From Victivallis vadensis (GTDB lineage: Bacteria > Verrucomicrobiota > Lentisphaeria > Victivallales > Victivallaceae): DNA of 59,282 nucleotides. Below are positions 36,621-45,627 of this stretch, piece after piece (within the stretch, counting starts at the first letter, position 1; every line of letters begins with the position of its first letter). The notes under the pieces are model-generated. The model worked only from the letters and a program-made list of their open reading frames with translations. It was not told the origin of the DNA and did no database searches. The translations under genes were made by a program, and so were the position numbers. The stretch is taken from assembly GCF_003096415.1 (NCBI RefSeq), contig NZ_QEKH01000033.1, positions 1-59,282 of the forward strand, given 5' to 3'.

Positions 36621-38042
36621 ATGCCCGCCGGATCTGGAAAAAAAGCGGCGATGGGGATTTTCACGCTGTCGATGCTGAATATCGCCGCCGTACTGTCGAT
36701 CGTGAATTTCCCGGAACAGGCCGAATACGGCTACCGTATCGTTTTTTACATCACCGCCTCCGCGCTGTGTTTCTTCATGCCGACCGCGCTGGTGTCGGCG
36801 GAACTGGCTTCGGCATGGCCGAAGGACGGCGGCGTCTATCTGTGGGTACGTGAGGCATTCGGCCCGCGGTGGGGATTCGTGACCGTGTTCATGCAGTGGC
36901 TGAACAGCCTGCCGTGGTTCGCAACCGTGCTGACCTTCGTGGCGACCGCGCTGGCGTATGTCTGGGAACCGGAGCTGGCGAAAAACCGCTGGTTCGTCTA
37001 TTGCGTGGTGGTCGGCACGATGTGGTTCTGCACGGTGCTGAACTTCCGGGGCATCCGGCTCTATGCGCTGCTGAGCAGTGTGGGCGCCCTGATCGGAACG
37101 GTGATTCCCGCCGCCGCGATCGTGGTATTCGCGGCGGTCTACCTGGGGATGGGAAACGCCCCGGCAATCCCGTTTTCGCTTCGCGCAATGGTGCCTGAAC
37201 TCGACAGCCTGAAGCAGTGGATGCTGCTGGCGGGTATGATGGTCGCAATCGCCGGAATCGATATGCCGGCGGTTCATGTGACGGATGTGGAGAATCCGCA
37301 GAAAAACTTTCCGCGCGCAATTCTCCTCTCCTCGATCCTGATCATTCTGCTGAGTATCTTCGGCTCGCTGTCCATTTCCATGATCGTACCGCCCGACCAG
37401 CTGAGCATGGCTTCCGGGGCTCCGGAGGCATTCGACAAAATGCTGACCGCGCTGGGGCTGCGCTGGCTGACTCCGGTGATGTGCATCCTGCTGATCTGCG
37501 GCGCGCTGACCACGGTGCTGACCTGGACGCTCGGCCCGTCGAAGGGACTGCTGGAAGTGGCGAAGGAGGGGTTTCTGCCCGCTTACTGGCAGCAGCGCAA
37601 CCGTTACGGGATTCCGGTGCGGATTCTGGTAGTGCAGGCGATCGTGCCGTCGCTTATTTCGCTGGTGATCTTTTTCATGCCGACGATCGGCGGGGCGTTC
37701 TGGGTGATGATGGCGCTGTCGGCACAGCTTTACATGATGATGTATCTGTTCATGTTCGCCGCCGCGATCCGGCTGCGCTTCTCGAAACCCGACGTGCCGC
37801 GTCCCTACCGGATTCCCGGCGGAAAGGCGGGTATGTGTGTGGCTGCGGGACTGGGATTCGCAACAGCACTGTTGGCATTGCTGGCCGGTTTCGTGCCGCC
37901 GGAGAGCATCCGGTCGCAGGGAATCCGGCATTCGGTCGGCTATATGGCGTTCCTGTCGCTGGGCACATTGCTGTTCATCGGGTTGGCAATTATTCTCTGC
38001 CGCCGTCAGGTCGGCAGACCAGCGGCGGAATCCGGCGAGTAA
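36621..38042 (+). CDS. APC-superfamily amino-acid/amine permease
   Basis: A 473-residue inner-membrane transporter with about twelve hydrophobic segments. The FTLSMLNIAAVLSIVNFPEQAEYG opening region, AELASAWPKDGGVYLWVREAFGPRWG, and DVENPQKNFPRAILLSS are typical of the amino acid-polyamine-organocation (APC) superfamily, GadC/YjeM-like branch. ATG 36621 has AGGAGG at the right distance. Direction of transport and substrate cannot be read; amino acids, amino-sugar-derived compounds or exchange with an amine are possible. It is divergent from the LacI gene and carries that regulator's presumed operator, which ties it to a glycan locus. Confidence 0.82.
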   Translation: MPAGSGKKAAMGIFTLSMLNIAAVLSIVNFPEQAEYGYRIVFYITASALCFFMPTALVSAELASAWPKDGGVYLWVREAFGPRWGFVTVFMQWLNSLPWFATVLTFVATALAYVWEPELAKNRWFVYCVVVGTMWFCTVLNFRGIRLYALLSSVGALIGTVIPAAAIVVFAAVYLGMGNAPAIPFSLRAMVPELDSLKQWMLLAGMMVAIAGIDMPAVHVTDVENPQKNFPRAILLSSILIILLSIFGSLSISMIVPPDQLSMASGAPEAFDKMLTALGLRWLTPVMCILLICGALTTVLTWTLGPSKGLLEVAKEGFLPAYWQQRNRYGIPVRILVVQAIVPSLISLVIFFMPTIGGAFWVMMALSAQLYMMMYLFMFAAAIRLRFSKPDVPRPYRIPGGKAGMCVAAGLGFATALLALLAGFVPPESIRSQGIRHSVGYMAFLSLGTLLFIGLAIILCRRQVGRPAAESGE

Positions 38043-38063
38043 AGTCCTTTCTCCCATTCAGCT

Positions 38064-38104
38064 TCGGAGGTTTCGCCTTCGGTCGCTGGAGGCGAAATTC
38101 CCGA
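38064..38104. repeat. Short hairpin related to the dispersed repeats
   Basis: TTTCGCCT (38071-38078) pairs with AGGCGAAA (38090-38097), just behind the permease stop. The TTTCGCCTTCGG word is shared with the fragment at 16495-16538 (inverted there). It could also act in ending the permease transcript, although no T-run follows. Confidence 0.4.
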
Positions 38105-38164
38105 AAACCATAGATGGTTGTACTGTGGAACGGGAATAAAAATGAAAATTTCTGAAATTCCCTC

Positions 38165-38193
38165 TTGCTTTTGAAATCGGTTTGTGGTATAAT
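38165..38193 (+). promoter_or_regulatory. Promoter for the GntR/LacI hybrid gene
   Basis: TTGCTT (38165-38170), a 17-nt spacer and a perfect TATAAT (38188-38193). The start codon is about 140 nt further on, leaving a leader that contains both operators. Confidence 0.6.
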
Positions 38194-38198
38194 TAAAA

Positions 38199-38314
38199 TG
38201 TGTCGACAATAGACACAATATTTTACCTGATCTTCGGCTTTTGTCGGATTTGTGCGTTGATATTTGGGAAAGCGTTCTTTTTTATTTGAATGTAATGTGT
38301 TTATGATAGACACA
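38199..38314. promoter_or_regulatory. Two 19-bp operators of the GntR/LacI hybrid regulator
   Basis: TGTGTCGACAATAGACACA (38199-38217) and TGTGTTTATGATAGACACA (38296-38314) share the frame TGTGT...ATAGACACA and are near-palindromic. The first covers the expected transcription start; the second ends 22 nt before the start codon. Their centres are 97 bp apart. The pattern fits autoregulation by the GntR-type winged helix of the next gene. Confidence 0.7.
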
Positions 38315-38336
38315 TAAATTCGGAACTGAAACAATT

Positions 38337-39395
38337 ATGGAAAACGGAAATAAAACTGACTGGCTTTACCGGGAATTGCGCCGCCGGATCGCGTTGATGC
38401 GTGACGGGGAGGCGTTTCCGACGGTCCGGGAGCTGATCGCGGAGTACGACCTGAGTCAGGCGACGGTGACGGCGGCAGTAAAGCGGCTGAAGGAAAAAGG
38501 GCTGATCGAGGCGTTTGTCGGGCGCGGCTCATTCGTGCGCAAGGAGAGCAAGGCGAAACCCCACCTCCTGCTGTTGCAGCAGAACTGGGAGAGCTGGAAC
38601 ATCACGCATGTGCGGTATGAGCTCGAACAGGCCGCCGTCCGGCACGGATTCGAACTTGAAACGGTCCGGTTCGACTATCACAGCGATATCTGCGAACGGC
38701 TGAACGACTATACCGCCGACCTGATCATTCTGGATTCTCTGACCAACGATCAGCTCACTTCGCGGCAGGTCACGGCGCTGACGCAGTCGGCGGTTCCGGT
38801 GATCCTGTGCAGCTATGCGGTGCAGATCGAGGGAATCCGGTATGTGTGCGGCGACAACGGTTCCGGCGGCGCGCTGGCCGCGCGCTATCTGGCACAGCAC
38901 GGACACAGCAAAATCGGCCTGCTGTACTGCGAACCGCATGTGCTGACTTCCGAAGCGGTGGCGAACAGCTTTGACTTCGTGGCGGCGACCTGCGGCTGCG
39001 AAGTGACGCTGCTGGACTGCGGAATGCAGCCGGGAGACCGGCCGGAACTCCCGATCCGGGAATTTGCGAAGCGGTATGCGGCGGGGGAATACGATTTCAG
39101 CGCGATGTTCGCGATTTCGGACAACGGCGCATTGCTGGCGATCCGGGAGTTCGAGGCGTCGGGGATCGCGGTTCCGGACACGTTGAGCATACTCGGGTAC
39201 GGCAATGTGGCGATGCCGGGCAACGAGCGGCTGACTACGGTGAACACCCCGCGCGACCGCATCGCGGAGGAGGTGATGGCGATGGCCGGAAACCTGCTGA
39301 ACCACCGCCGGAATTTCAAGACGCAGGTGAATGTGCTGCCGGTGATGGTCGAACGCCGCTCGGTGCGCACGCTGCCGGTTTTTCAGGTTGTGTAA
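38337..39395 (+). CDS. GntR-type DNA-binding / LacI-type sensor hybrid regulator
   Basis: A 352-residue regulator. Residues 5-70 form a GntR-like winged helix (FPTVRELIAEYDLSQATVTA, then FVGRGSFV as the wing). Residues 75-350 form a LacI/PBP-type sensor (VPVILCSYAVQIEGIRYVCG, FAISDNGALLAIREFEASG, LSILGYGN). It has two 19-bp palindromes in its own leader and stands upstream of a pseudopilin, an unknown membrane-anchored protein and two exported glycosidases on the same strand. These are the expected targets; a sugar or oligosaccharide is the expected ligand. Confidence 0.87.
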   Translation: MENGNKTDWLYRELRRRIALMRDGEAFPTVRELIAEYDLSQATVTAAVKRLKEKGLIEAFVGRGSFVRKESKAKPHLLLLQQNWESWNITHVRYELEQAAVRHGFELETVRFDYHSDICERLNDYTADLIILDSLTNDQLTSRQVTALTQSAVPVILCSYAVQIEGIRYVCGDNGSGGALAARYLAQHGHSKIGLLYCEPHVLTSEAVANSFDFVAATCGCEVTLLDCGMQPGDRPELPIREFAKRYAAGEYDFSAMFAISDNGALLAIREFEASGIAVPDTLSILGYGNVAMPGNERLTTVNTPRDRIAEEVMAMAGNLLNHRRNFKTQVNVLPVMVERRSVRTLPVFQVV

Positions 39396-39442
39396 TTTGC
39401 TTTTAACTCTCAACCCTTATCAATAGATCGGAGGAAGACGCC

Positions 39443-40234
39443 ATGCTGAACAAAACGGGGGATCAGATGAAAAGGAAATGGATAAAATTCACCCTTATCG
39501 AGCTTCTAGTCGTTATTGCCATCATCGCGATTCTGGCGGCGATGCTGATGCCGTCGCTGAACAAGGCGCGGGCCGCCGCTAAAACGAGCCAGTGCCTGAA
39601 CAACCTCAAACAATGTACGCTCGGCATCCAGCTGTATGCCGGAGATCATCGCGGATACGCCTTTATCCAGTGGAGTTCCTCGCAGGACAAATGGCCCCAG
39701 TGGTACGGCGGAGTGATCGCCAACCTCGGCGGCAAGTACATCAAGCAGCAGCAGATGACCTGTCCTTCGGCGCATTTCGGCAAGGGTTCTCCCTATACCA
39801 TCGAAAGCCTGGTGGCCGACAAGCATACCGGGTACGGGATTCACGGTTCGATGGGGCGCGCCGCCGACACCAGAGACGCCGCGGACAATCCGATGCCGGG
39901 AATTATACGCTATGCCAACGGCAAGTGGACGGTGCGGGAGAGCGGAGCGCCGACCTATGCTGGCGACAATGTTTTCGTACTGCTGGCGCGGCTGCCCGGC
40001 CCGTCGAATCTCGTGCTGCTGGCGGACACCTCCGGCGCCAGAGGGAAAAAGGACAACAACGCGGGGGCGATCTTCGCCCAGGGCGACAGCGATTACAATA
40101 TTTTCACGCGCCACAACGGCCGCGCCAACACCGCCCGTTTCGATGGTTCCGTGCGGGGTATGAGCGGCGGCGAACTGACAAGCGGCAAACTGTTCTACTA
40201 CGACCAGGCGTTTATCAAGCACGATTTCAAATAA
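39443..40234 (+). CDS. H-X9-DG pseudopilin-like protein
   Basis: A 263-residue pseudopilin-like protein. The leader of 15 residues ends in KRKWIK and is followed by [20 protein letters not shown], then [22 protein letters not shown]. The C-terminal [13 protein letters not shown] gives the H-X9-DG motif. GGAGG stands before ATG 39443. The leader is short and basic as expected, without an inserted repeat, so it serves as the intact reference for the other pseudopilins here. The next gene follows after 15 nt. Confidence 0.88.
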   Translation: MLNKTGDQMKRKWIKFTLIELLVVIAIIAILAAMLMPSLNKARAAAKTSQCLNNLKQCTLGIQLYAGDHRGYAFIQWSSSQDKWPQWYGGVIANLGGKYIKQQQMTCPSAHFGKGSPYTIESLVADKHTGYGIHGSMGRAADTRDAADNPMPGIIRYANGKWTVRESGAPTYAGDNVFVLLARLPGPSNLVLLADTSGARGKKDNNAGAIFAQGDSDYNIFTRHNGRANTARFDGSVRGMSGGELTSGKLFYYDQAFIKHDFK

Positions 40235-40249
40235 GCCGGGAGTTTCATA

Positions 40250-40981
40250 ATGAGAATTTTGTTCGGGCTGGCCATGCTGGCCGCGGTCCTCGGCCTCTGG
40301 CTGCTTTCCCGCAAGGGATTCGGGCCGTTGAAGCGCAAACTCGGCGCGGCGGCGCTGTCTCTGCTGCTGGCCGTCGGCGCAGCCGGTTATCTCCGGCTGG
40401 CGTTGAACAGCGAAATCTCGGCGCTGCAGGACAGTGAAACGTTCTATTATGCGTCCCAGGCGGATGCCGCCGGGAGATTCATCCGGGAAAAACTGGCGGG
40501 AACCGATATCGTACTGATCGCCGATCCCGGCTATCGGGACGACCTGCGGCTGCCCGGCTTCCGGGAGGCGTTCTGCCGCGCCGTCGGGCATGACAACGTG
40601 GAACTCGCTCCGCTGGAGACCTCGAATCCGGAGCTGCCGCTGTACGAAACCATGAAAAGCGACGACTTCGACCGGCTGCAGCAGAAGTTCCCGGAGGCCG
40701 ATGTGTTCGTGTCGCTGGTGGGTCTGCCGTCGGATGCGATGCGCATGAAGATGATCCGTCAAGGCGGTCCCGGCAAAAAGCCTGCGCTGCTGCTGATCGG
40801 ACTCGGCGAAGTGCCGCGCCGCCAGCTGGCGGAGGCGATCCGTTCCGGCAGGGTGGCAGGGGCCATTACGCTGCGGACGGAACAGATCGACTCCGACCGG
40901 CTCGCCCCGCGGAATCCTGAAGAGGCTTTCGCGCTCCGCTACCGGCTGATCACGCTGGAAAACGTCGCCGGCGCCCTGTAA
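40250..40981 (+). CDS. Membrane-anchored protein of unknown function
   Basis: A 243-residue protein I do not recognise. Two hydrophobic segments lie at about residues 3-19 and 30-48, so the rest (about 50-243) is probably periplasmic. That part alternates beta-strands and helices: TDIVLIADPGYRD, ADVFVSLVGLPSDAM, ALLLIGLGEVPRRQLAEAI and VAGAITLRT, which suggests a Rossmann- or PBP-like fold. Its place between the pseudopilin and two exported glycosidases, with short gaps, implies a role in the export or assembly process of this locus, but this is only context. Confidence 0.6.
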   Translation: MRILFGLAMLAAVLGLWLLSRKGFGPLKRKLGAAALSLLLAVGAAGYLRLALNSEISALQDSETFYYASQADAAGRFIREKLAGTDIVLIADPGYRDDLRLPGFREAFCRAVGHDNVELAPLETSNPELPLYETMKSDDFDRLQQKFPEADVFVSLVGLPSDAMRMKMIRQGGPGKKPALLLIGLGEVPRRQLAEAIRSGRVAGAITLRTEQIDSDRLAPRNPEEAFALRYRLITLENVAGAL

Positions 40982-41022
40982 TTCGATATTGTTTCGGAAG
41001 CAACCTGAAAAGGAGAATGAAT

Positions 41023-42663
41023 ATGCTCTGGAAATCCCTGTTTGCGGCACTCGGCTGTGCCGCTGCGCTGACCGTATCCGCGGAAGCGGTCAGAATCACG
41101 CCGGGCGGCGTGGACCGGCCGCTGATTTCCGCCCGTTCCGGCGAAAAGACGATCCGCGTCAAAGTCGAGGCGGCGAATCCGGACGGTCTGACGCTCGACC
41201 TGCTGGCTTGCGTCTACGGCGAACGCAATCCGGTCGCCAAAGTGCTGAAAGTGCCGGCAAAGGCCGAAACCGAACTCAGGTTCAGGCTGCCGAGCGTCGG
41301 CATCTACGATCTTTGCCTGATCGCGCGGCGCGACGGCCGGGAGGTGGCCCGCACGTACACCAACTACGCGGTCACGCCGGCGCCGGACTATCCGAGGCCG
41401 GATGATTTCGGCGCCTGCACCCACTTCGCGCAGGGCAAGGGGGATTACCGCAGGACCTTTGAATATATGAAGCTCGCCGGTTTCACCCGGCTGCGCGACG
41501 ATCTGCCGTGGAGCGGGCTGGAACGCAAGCCGAAGGTCTACACCATATCGGAACGGATCGAGAAAATGGTCGACATCGCTCCGAACTACGGCATCCGGCC
41601 GCTGCTGGTGACCGGATACAACACGCCCGCCTACAAGTTTGCCAGATCGTTTCCGACCACCGGGGAGCAGCGCGCGGCCTTCGCCGACGCGGTGGCGTTC
41701 GCGGTGAAGCACTTCGGCAACCGCGTGACCGAGTGGGAGATCTGGAACGAACCCAATGCGATGCACCCGGTGAACGACTATCTGCCATTGCTCAAAGAGG
41801 TCTATCCCAAAGCCAGGGCGGCCAATCCCGGCATCACCGTGATCTCCTGCGGCGGCGGCGGCGCGGGCGGCGGTCCGGGCGGCGGCATGATCGTGCCGAT
41901 CCTGAAGGCAGGAGGGCGCGAGTTCATGGACGGGTTCAGCATCCACCCCTATATGTCGCCCAGCGATCCGGACTTCGGGTATGCGGGGTACAAAAGCCCG
42001 ATCCCGCGGGTCGAGGTCCGCGGCGTCACCCGTTATCTGACGGGCGTCACCGCGAACAACCGCAAGGCGGACGGTTCGCAGATCTCCTGCTGGGTCACGG
42101 AAATCGGCTGGCCGCTGGAGCATCCCGCCGCCCGGCCCGATCCGGTCACCGAGATGAAACAGGCGGTCTATTTCGCCCGCACCATGCTGCTGTTCCGCTC
42201 GACCGGCAGCGGGACGAAGGTGTTCTGGTACGATTTTCAGGATGACGGCATCGACCCGAAGAACAAGGAACACAATTTCGGCCTGATCCGCACCGATTAT
42301 TCGCCGAAACCCTCCTATCAGGCGGCGGCTTTCTGCGCCTGGGCGCTGCGCAACCGCGCTTTTGCCGGCGATCTCCATAAGGGAGCGGTGATCACCGGGC
42401 CGTGGAACGCCGACCGGAAGGCCCTTGCCGACGGCAAGCTGAAAATCTATCAGTACGGGCGGGGCGGCGACGCCGTCGTCGCCCTGTGGGCCGGGGACAA
42501 CCGGCGTTATGAAGTGGAATTCCAATTGCCGTTCCCGTATGAGCAGGCGATCGCCTTCGACTGGCAGGGGCGGCGGGGCGTGCTGCCTGGAAAACTCGAC
42601 GGCAACCGGATCAAACTGCCGGTGGATTTCAAAGTACAGTATATCGTCAACAAAGGGAAATAA
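41023..42663 (+). CDS. Exported clan GH-A-type glycosidase
   Basis: A 546-residue exported enzyme. ATG 41023 is chosen because AGGAG lies 7 nt upstream; ATG 41017 is too close. A signal peptide (WKSLFAALGCAAALTVSAEA) is followed by a small beta domain (about 20-125) and a TIM barrel with acid/base Glu243 in IWNEPNA and nucleophile Glu360 in VTEIGWP. WxxWNEPN and TEIGW are hallmark motifs of clan GH-A families such as GH39 and GH5-like enzymes. A short C-terminal beta domain ends it. The next gene starts 1 nt after its stop. Substrate unknown. Confidence 0.83.
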   Translation: MLWKSLFAALGCAAALTVSAEAVRITPGGVDRPLISARSGEKTIRVKVEAANPDGLTLDLLACVYGERNPVAKVLKVPAKAETELRFRLPSVGIYDLCLIARRDGREVARTYTNYAVTPAPDYPRPDDFGACTHFAQGKGDYRRTFEYMKLAGFTRLRDDLPWSGLERKPKVYTISERIEKMVDIAPNYGIRPLLVTGYNTPAYKFARSFPTTGEQRAAFADAVAFAVKHFGNRVTEWEIWNEPNAMHPVNDYLPLLKEVYPKARAANPGITVISCGGGGAGGGPGGGMIVPILKAGGREFMDGFSIHPYMSPSDPDFGYAGYKSPIPRVEVRGVTRYLTGVTANNRKADGSQISCWVTEIGWPLEHPAARPDPVTEMKQAVYFARTMLLFRSTGSGTKVFWYDFQDDGIDPKNKEHNFGLIRTDYSPKPSYQAAAFCAWALRNRAFAGDLHKGAVITGPWNADRKALADGKLKIYQYGRGGDAVVALWAGDNRRYEVEFQLPFPYEQAIAFDWQGRRGVLPGKLDGNRIKLPVDFKVQYIVNKGK

Positions 42664-42664
42664 A

Positions 42665-45349
42665 ATGGTTTCACACCGTCAACTGCTCGGCGCGCTTTTC
42701 GCCGCCGCCGCATTATCCGCCGCCGCCGCGCCGATGCCGGAAAATTCCGGCATGGTCTGCGACAGCATGATCGTCAACGGCTGGGGCGTCAAGCCGGTTC
42801 TCGGCGATACGCAGTTCATCCTCGAACGGGATGCGGGCGACTTCACGATCCTGCCGAACCTGATCGCCGACAACTCCCGCGGCAAAAGCGCCGCCGAATA
42901 CACCATCGACGCGACCCTGACCGACATCAACGGCCGGGTTTTCGCGCGGCAGGAGAGCAAGCTCGCAGTCCCCGCCGGAGGCCGGAGCAAGGCCGATCCT
43001 TTTGAGGGCACCCGTCAGAGGCTGAACAATCAGGTCGCATTGTTCACGGCGGAAATCGCGGATGCGGCGGGCAGGACGACTCGGATTTCCGGGATTTTCG
43101 GGGAAGCCGCGCCGGTGGGGCCGGAGAAAGCGGATGTGTTCGGCATGAACGTCCACTTCGGGCGGTACGACGCCGACCAGCGCTGGAAACTCTATCCGCT
43201 GCTGAAGAAAGCCGGTGTTTCGACGGTGCGCACCGACAGCTCTTTCCGCAATTTCAAGACCCGCGAGGAGGCCAGAGAGACCCTGCTGCGGCTCAAGGAG
43301 GCGATCCTCGGACAGGAGGCGTTCGGCTTTGAATCGATGGTGCTGGTCGGCTATTTCCCACCGGGATTCCACCGGAGCGCCGAAAAGCTGGTCACCGCCC
43401 GCGAATGGATGGAACTGCTGGCGCGCGAACTCAAGGGGCGCGCTTCCTTCCACTACGGCAACGAAACCAACTCCGGCTGGGGGGCGTTCGGGGCGGCGGC
43501 GGATATGGCGCAGCTCAATAACGCGATGGCGATCGGCACGGAGGCGGGCGACCCGGGGGCGCGGCGCGGTTCATTCGGCATCGCCGAGGGCGATATCGCC
43601 TATCTCGACCGGTTTCTGGGAGCGGGGGCGGGCGACCGGCTCGACGCGATCTGCCTGCATCCTTACGGCGGCACGCCGGAGGCGTCGGTCGCCAAGCTGC
43701 TCGCCGCCCGCGGAGTGATCCGCAAACATGGCGGCAACCAGCAGATCTGGGCGACCGAAGTCGGCTTCCATACCGACGAAGCGGGCAAACGCAACGAGCT
43801 GACCGGCAATCTGACCGGCGTCTCCGGCTTTACGATGCTGCACCAGCGGCAACTGCTGGCGCGGCTGTTCGTTCTGGCGCTGAGCCACGGCATCGAGCGG
43901 ATCTACTGGTACGACTTTTACGGACTCAAGGACCCGGAGACCTTCTATCTGGTCAATCCGGACCTGACCCTCCGGGACTCCTATCATGCGCTGGCCGAGT
44001 GCGCCCGGCAGCTCAAAGGCGCCCGGCCGCTGGGCGGGACCGCTCCGCACGAACTGATCCAGCGCCACTACTTCAGGCGTGCCGACGGAACAACCGTGAT
44101 GGCGGCATGGGCGCTGGCCGGAGGAGTCCGGGCGGATTTCCGGCTTCCCGCGAATGCGGAGGCGACCGACGACCTCGGCAGGCCGGTCGCCCTGCCGCCG
44201 GACCGGGTGCCGGTTCTCGGCGACGGCGTGCTCTATGTCACCGGCCTGAAGCTGCCGGAGTTCACGGCCCGCAAGGTGATCGCCGGAACGCTGGACGAAC
44301 GCAATTTCAACCGCCCGATGAGCCGTTTCACGGTCAGGCCCGGCGGCACGGTGCAAATCCCGTGGAGCGTCTGGAACGGCTCGGCCGCGCCGGTTGAAGC
44401 CGCTCCGGCGGTACTGCGGCGGCTGCCCGGCTGGAAGATCGGGCTGCCGGGCAATATCGCGGTCGAACCGGGAAAGCAGCACAACGGAAAGATTCTCCTG
44501 ACCGCTCCGACCGACGCGGTTCCGGGCGTCGAATATGAGTTCACCTTTGCCGCCAATATCGATGGCCTGCAGCGGACTCTGCCCTATACCGTGCGGGTGG
44601 CGGCGGAGGGGGAGTTCCCTTACCGGGCGATTCAGCAGACGGCATCCGGCAGCTGCCCGATGTGGAATCCGATGGATGAGTCAAAAGCGGGCACCGGCAA
44701 TCCCGAACTGACCGCGCGCCGCGGTTCGGCGAAAATCGACGGCGACCTTGCGGAGTGGAAGCCGGAGGAGTTCTTCCCGATCGACCAGAAGTTCCAGTGG
44801 ATCCTGCGCGACTCGGGCATCCCGTCGGCGGAGGATTGGAGCGGCTGGATCGCGTTCCGCTGGGATGAAAAGAAGCTGTACGCCGCGGTGCTGGTGCGTG
44901 ACGACGAACTCTTTTTCGGGGATTTTCTGAGCCGCGACTGGCGCGACAGCGACAATATGCGCCTTTTCCTGAGTTCCGTGGCTGATCCGGCCAAACGGGC
45001 CAAAACGATCACCGGCGACGACCTGCTGCTGATCATGACTCCGACCGGCGTCGCCCGGACCGAGGGGCCGATGCTCAACATCGCCTCGCTCGGCGGGCTG
45101 GTCCGTTCCGGCATGGAGTCGCAGGTGGAGATGAAAAGCCGGGTCTGGAAGAACGGTTACGTGCTGGAGGCGGCGATCCCGTTCTCCCTTTTCAACGCGA
45201 AACCGGCGGAAGGGACCGTTCTCGGACTCAATGTGATGGCCGACGACTGCGACGGCAACTTCCGCCAACATGTCGGCATGACTTATTACAAGTCCCCGAA
45301 TTACTGGAACAGCCCGGCTGCCCTGGGCAATCTCAAACTCGGGAAATAA
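42665..45349 (+). CDS. Exported glycosidase-like protein with C-terminal CBM9-like domain
   Basis: An 894-residue exported protein with signal peptide LLGALFAAAALSAAAA. A beta domain (about 30-160) is followed by a TIM barrel (from GMNVHFGRYDADQRWKLYP) with candidate acid/base Glu267 in YGNETNSG and nucleophile Glu365 in ATEVGFH, 98 residues apart. After a linker beta domain, residues from about 685 form a CBM9-like binding domain beginning AKIDGDLAEW. ATG 42665 directly follows the stop of the previous glycosidase; the longer open frame from 42509 overlaps that gene and is rejected. A stem-loop stands downstream. The two enzymes together probably cut one glycan. Confidence 0.8.
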   Translation: MVSHRQLLGALFAAAALSAAAAPMPENSGMVCDSMIVNGWGVKPVLGDTQFILERDAGDFTILPNLIADNSRGKSAAEYTIDATLTDINGRVFARQESKLAVPAGGRSKADPFEGTRQRLNNQVALFTAEIADAAGRTTRISGIFGEAAPVGPEKADVFGMNVHFGRYDADQRWKLYPLLKKAGVSTVRTDSSFRNFKTREEARETLLRLKEAILGQEAFGFESMVLVGYFPPGFHRSAEKLVTAREWMELLARELKGRASFHYGNETNSGWGAFGAAADMAQLNNAMAIGTEAGDPGARRGSFGIAEGDIAYLDRFLGAGAGDRLDAICLHPYGGTPEASVAKLLAARGVIRKHGGNQQIWATEVGFHTDEAGKRNELTGNLTGVSGFTMLHQRQLLARLFVLALSHGIERIYWYDFYGLKDPETFYLVNPDLTLRDSYHALAECARQLKGARPLGGTAPHELIQRHYFRRADGTTVMAAWALAGGVRADFRLPANAEATDDLGRPVALPPDRVPVLGDGVLYVTGLKLPEFTARKVIAGTLDERNFNRPMSRFTVRPGGTVQIPWSVWNGSAAPVEAAPAVLRRLPGWKIGLPGNIAVEPGKQHNGKILLTAPTDAVPGVEYEFTFAANIDGLQRTLPYTVRVAAEGEFPYRAIQQTASGSCPMWNPMDESKAGTGNPELTARRGSAKIDGDLAEWKPEEFFPIDQKFQWILRDSGIPSAEDWSGWIAFRWDEKKLYAAVLVRDDELFFGDFLSRDWRDSDNMRLFLSSVADPAKRAKTITGDDLLLIMTPTGVARTEGPMLNIASLGGLVRSGMESQVEMKSRVWKNGYVLEAAIPFSLFNAKPAEGTVLGLNVMADDCDGNFRQHVGMTYYKSPNYWNSPAALGNLKLGK

Positions 45350-45374
45350 CTTTCCCGGCATCTATATCAAAACG

Positions 45375-45414
45375 CGGGCCTGCTCTCCCTGTCATGGAAA
45401 GCAGGCCCGAGTTT
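45375..45414 (+). terminator. Stem-loop behind the 38337-45349 operon
   Basis: CGGGCCTGCT (45375-45384) pairs perfectly with AGCAGGCCCG (45400-45409), followed by AGTTT. The T-run is short, so termination efficiency is uncertain. Confidence 0.6.
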
Positions 45415-45429
45415 ACCGGCCGGTGCTCC

Positions 45430-45627
45430 GGGGGGGACGATTTATTCCAATTGGGTTCAATGCCTCGCCTCTTGGGGCGACTTTTACAAGTCCCGAAATT
45501 GTTTTTCGCATCGCGAAAAACAATTTCGTAGACGGCACCGGCACCTTGCCGGTCGGGGACCAGGGACGAAATGCCCTGGTCGCCAAAGGCGAAATCCCGG
45601 ATCCCCCGCTGCTTGCGGCGGGGAGGT
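45430..45627. repeat. Dispersed hairpin-rich repeat, copy R5
   Basis: Non-coding gap between two convergent genes. It contains a perfect 16-bp stem with loop ATC (45494-45528, arm CGAAATTGTTTTTCGC), the core GGCACCTTGCCGG (about 45540-45552), a GACCAGGG/CCCTGGTC hairpin (about 45559-45581) and GGCGAAATCCCGG. Order core-hairpin-CCCGG is the same as in R3 and R4, but the arms of the 16-bp hairpin are different in sequence. Confidence 0.8.
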
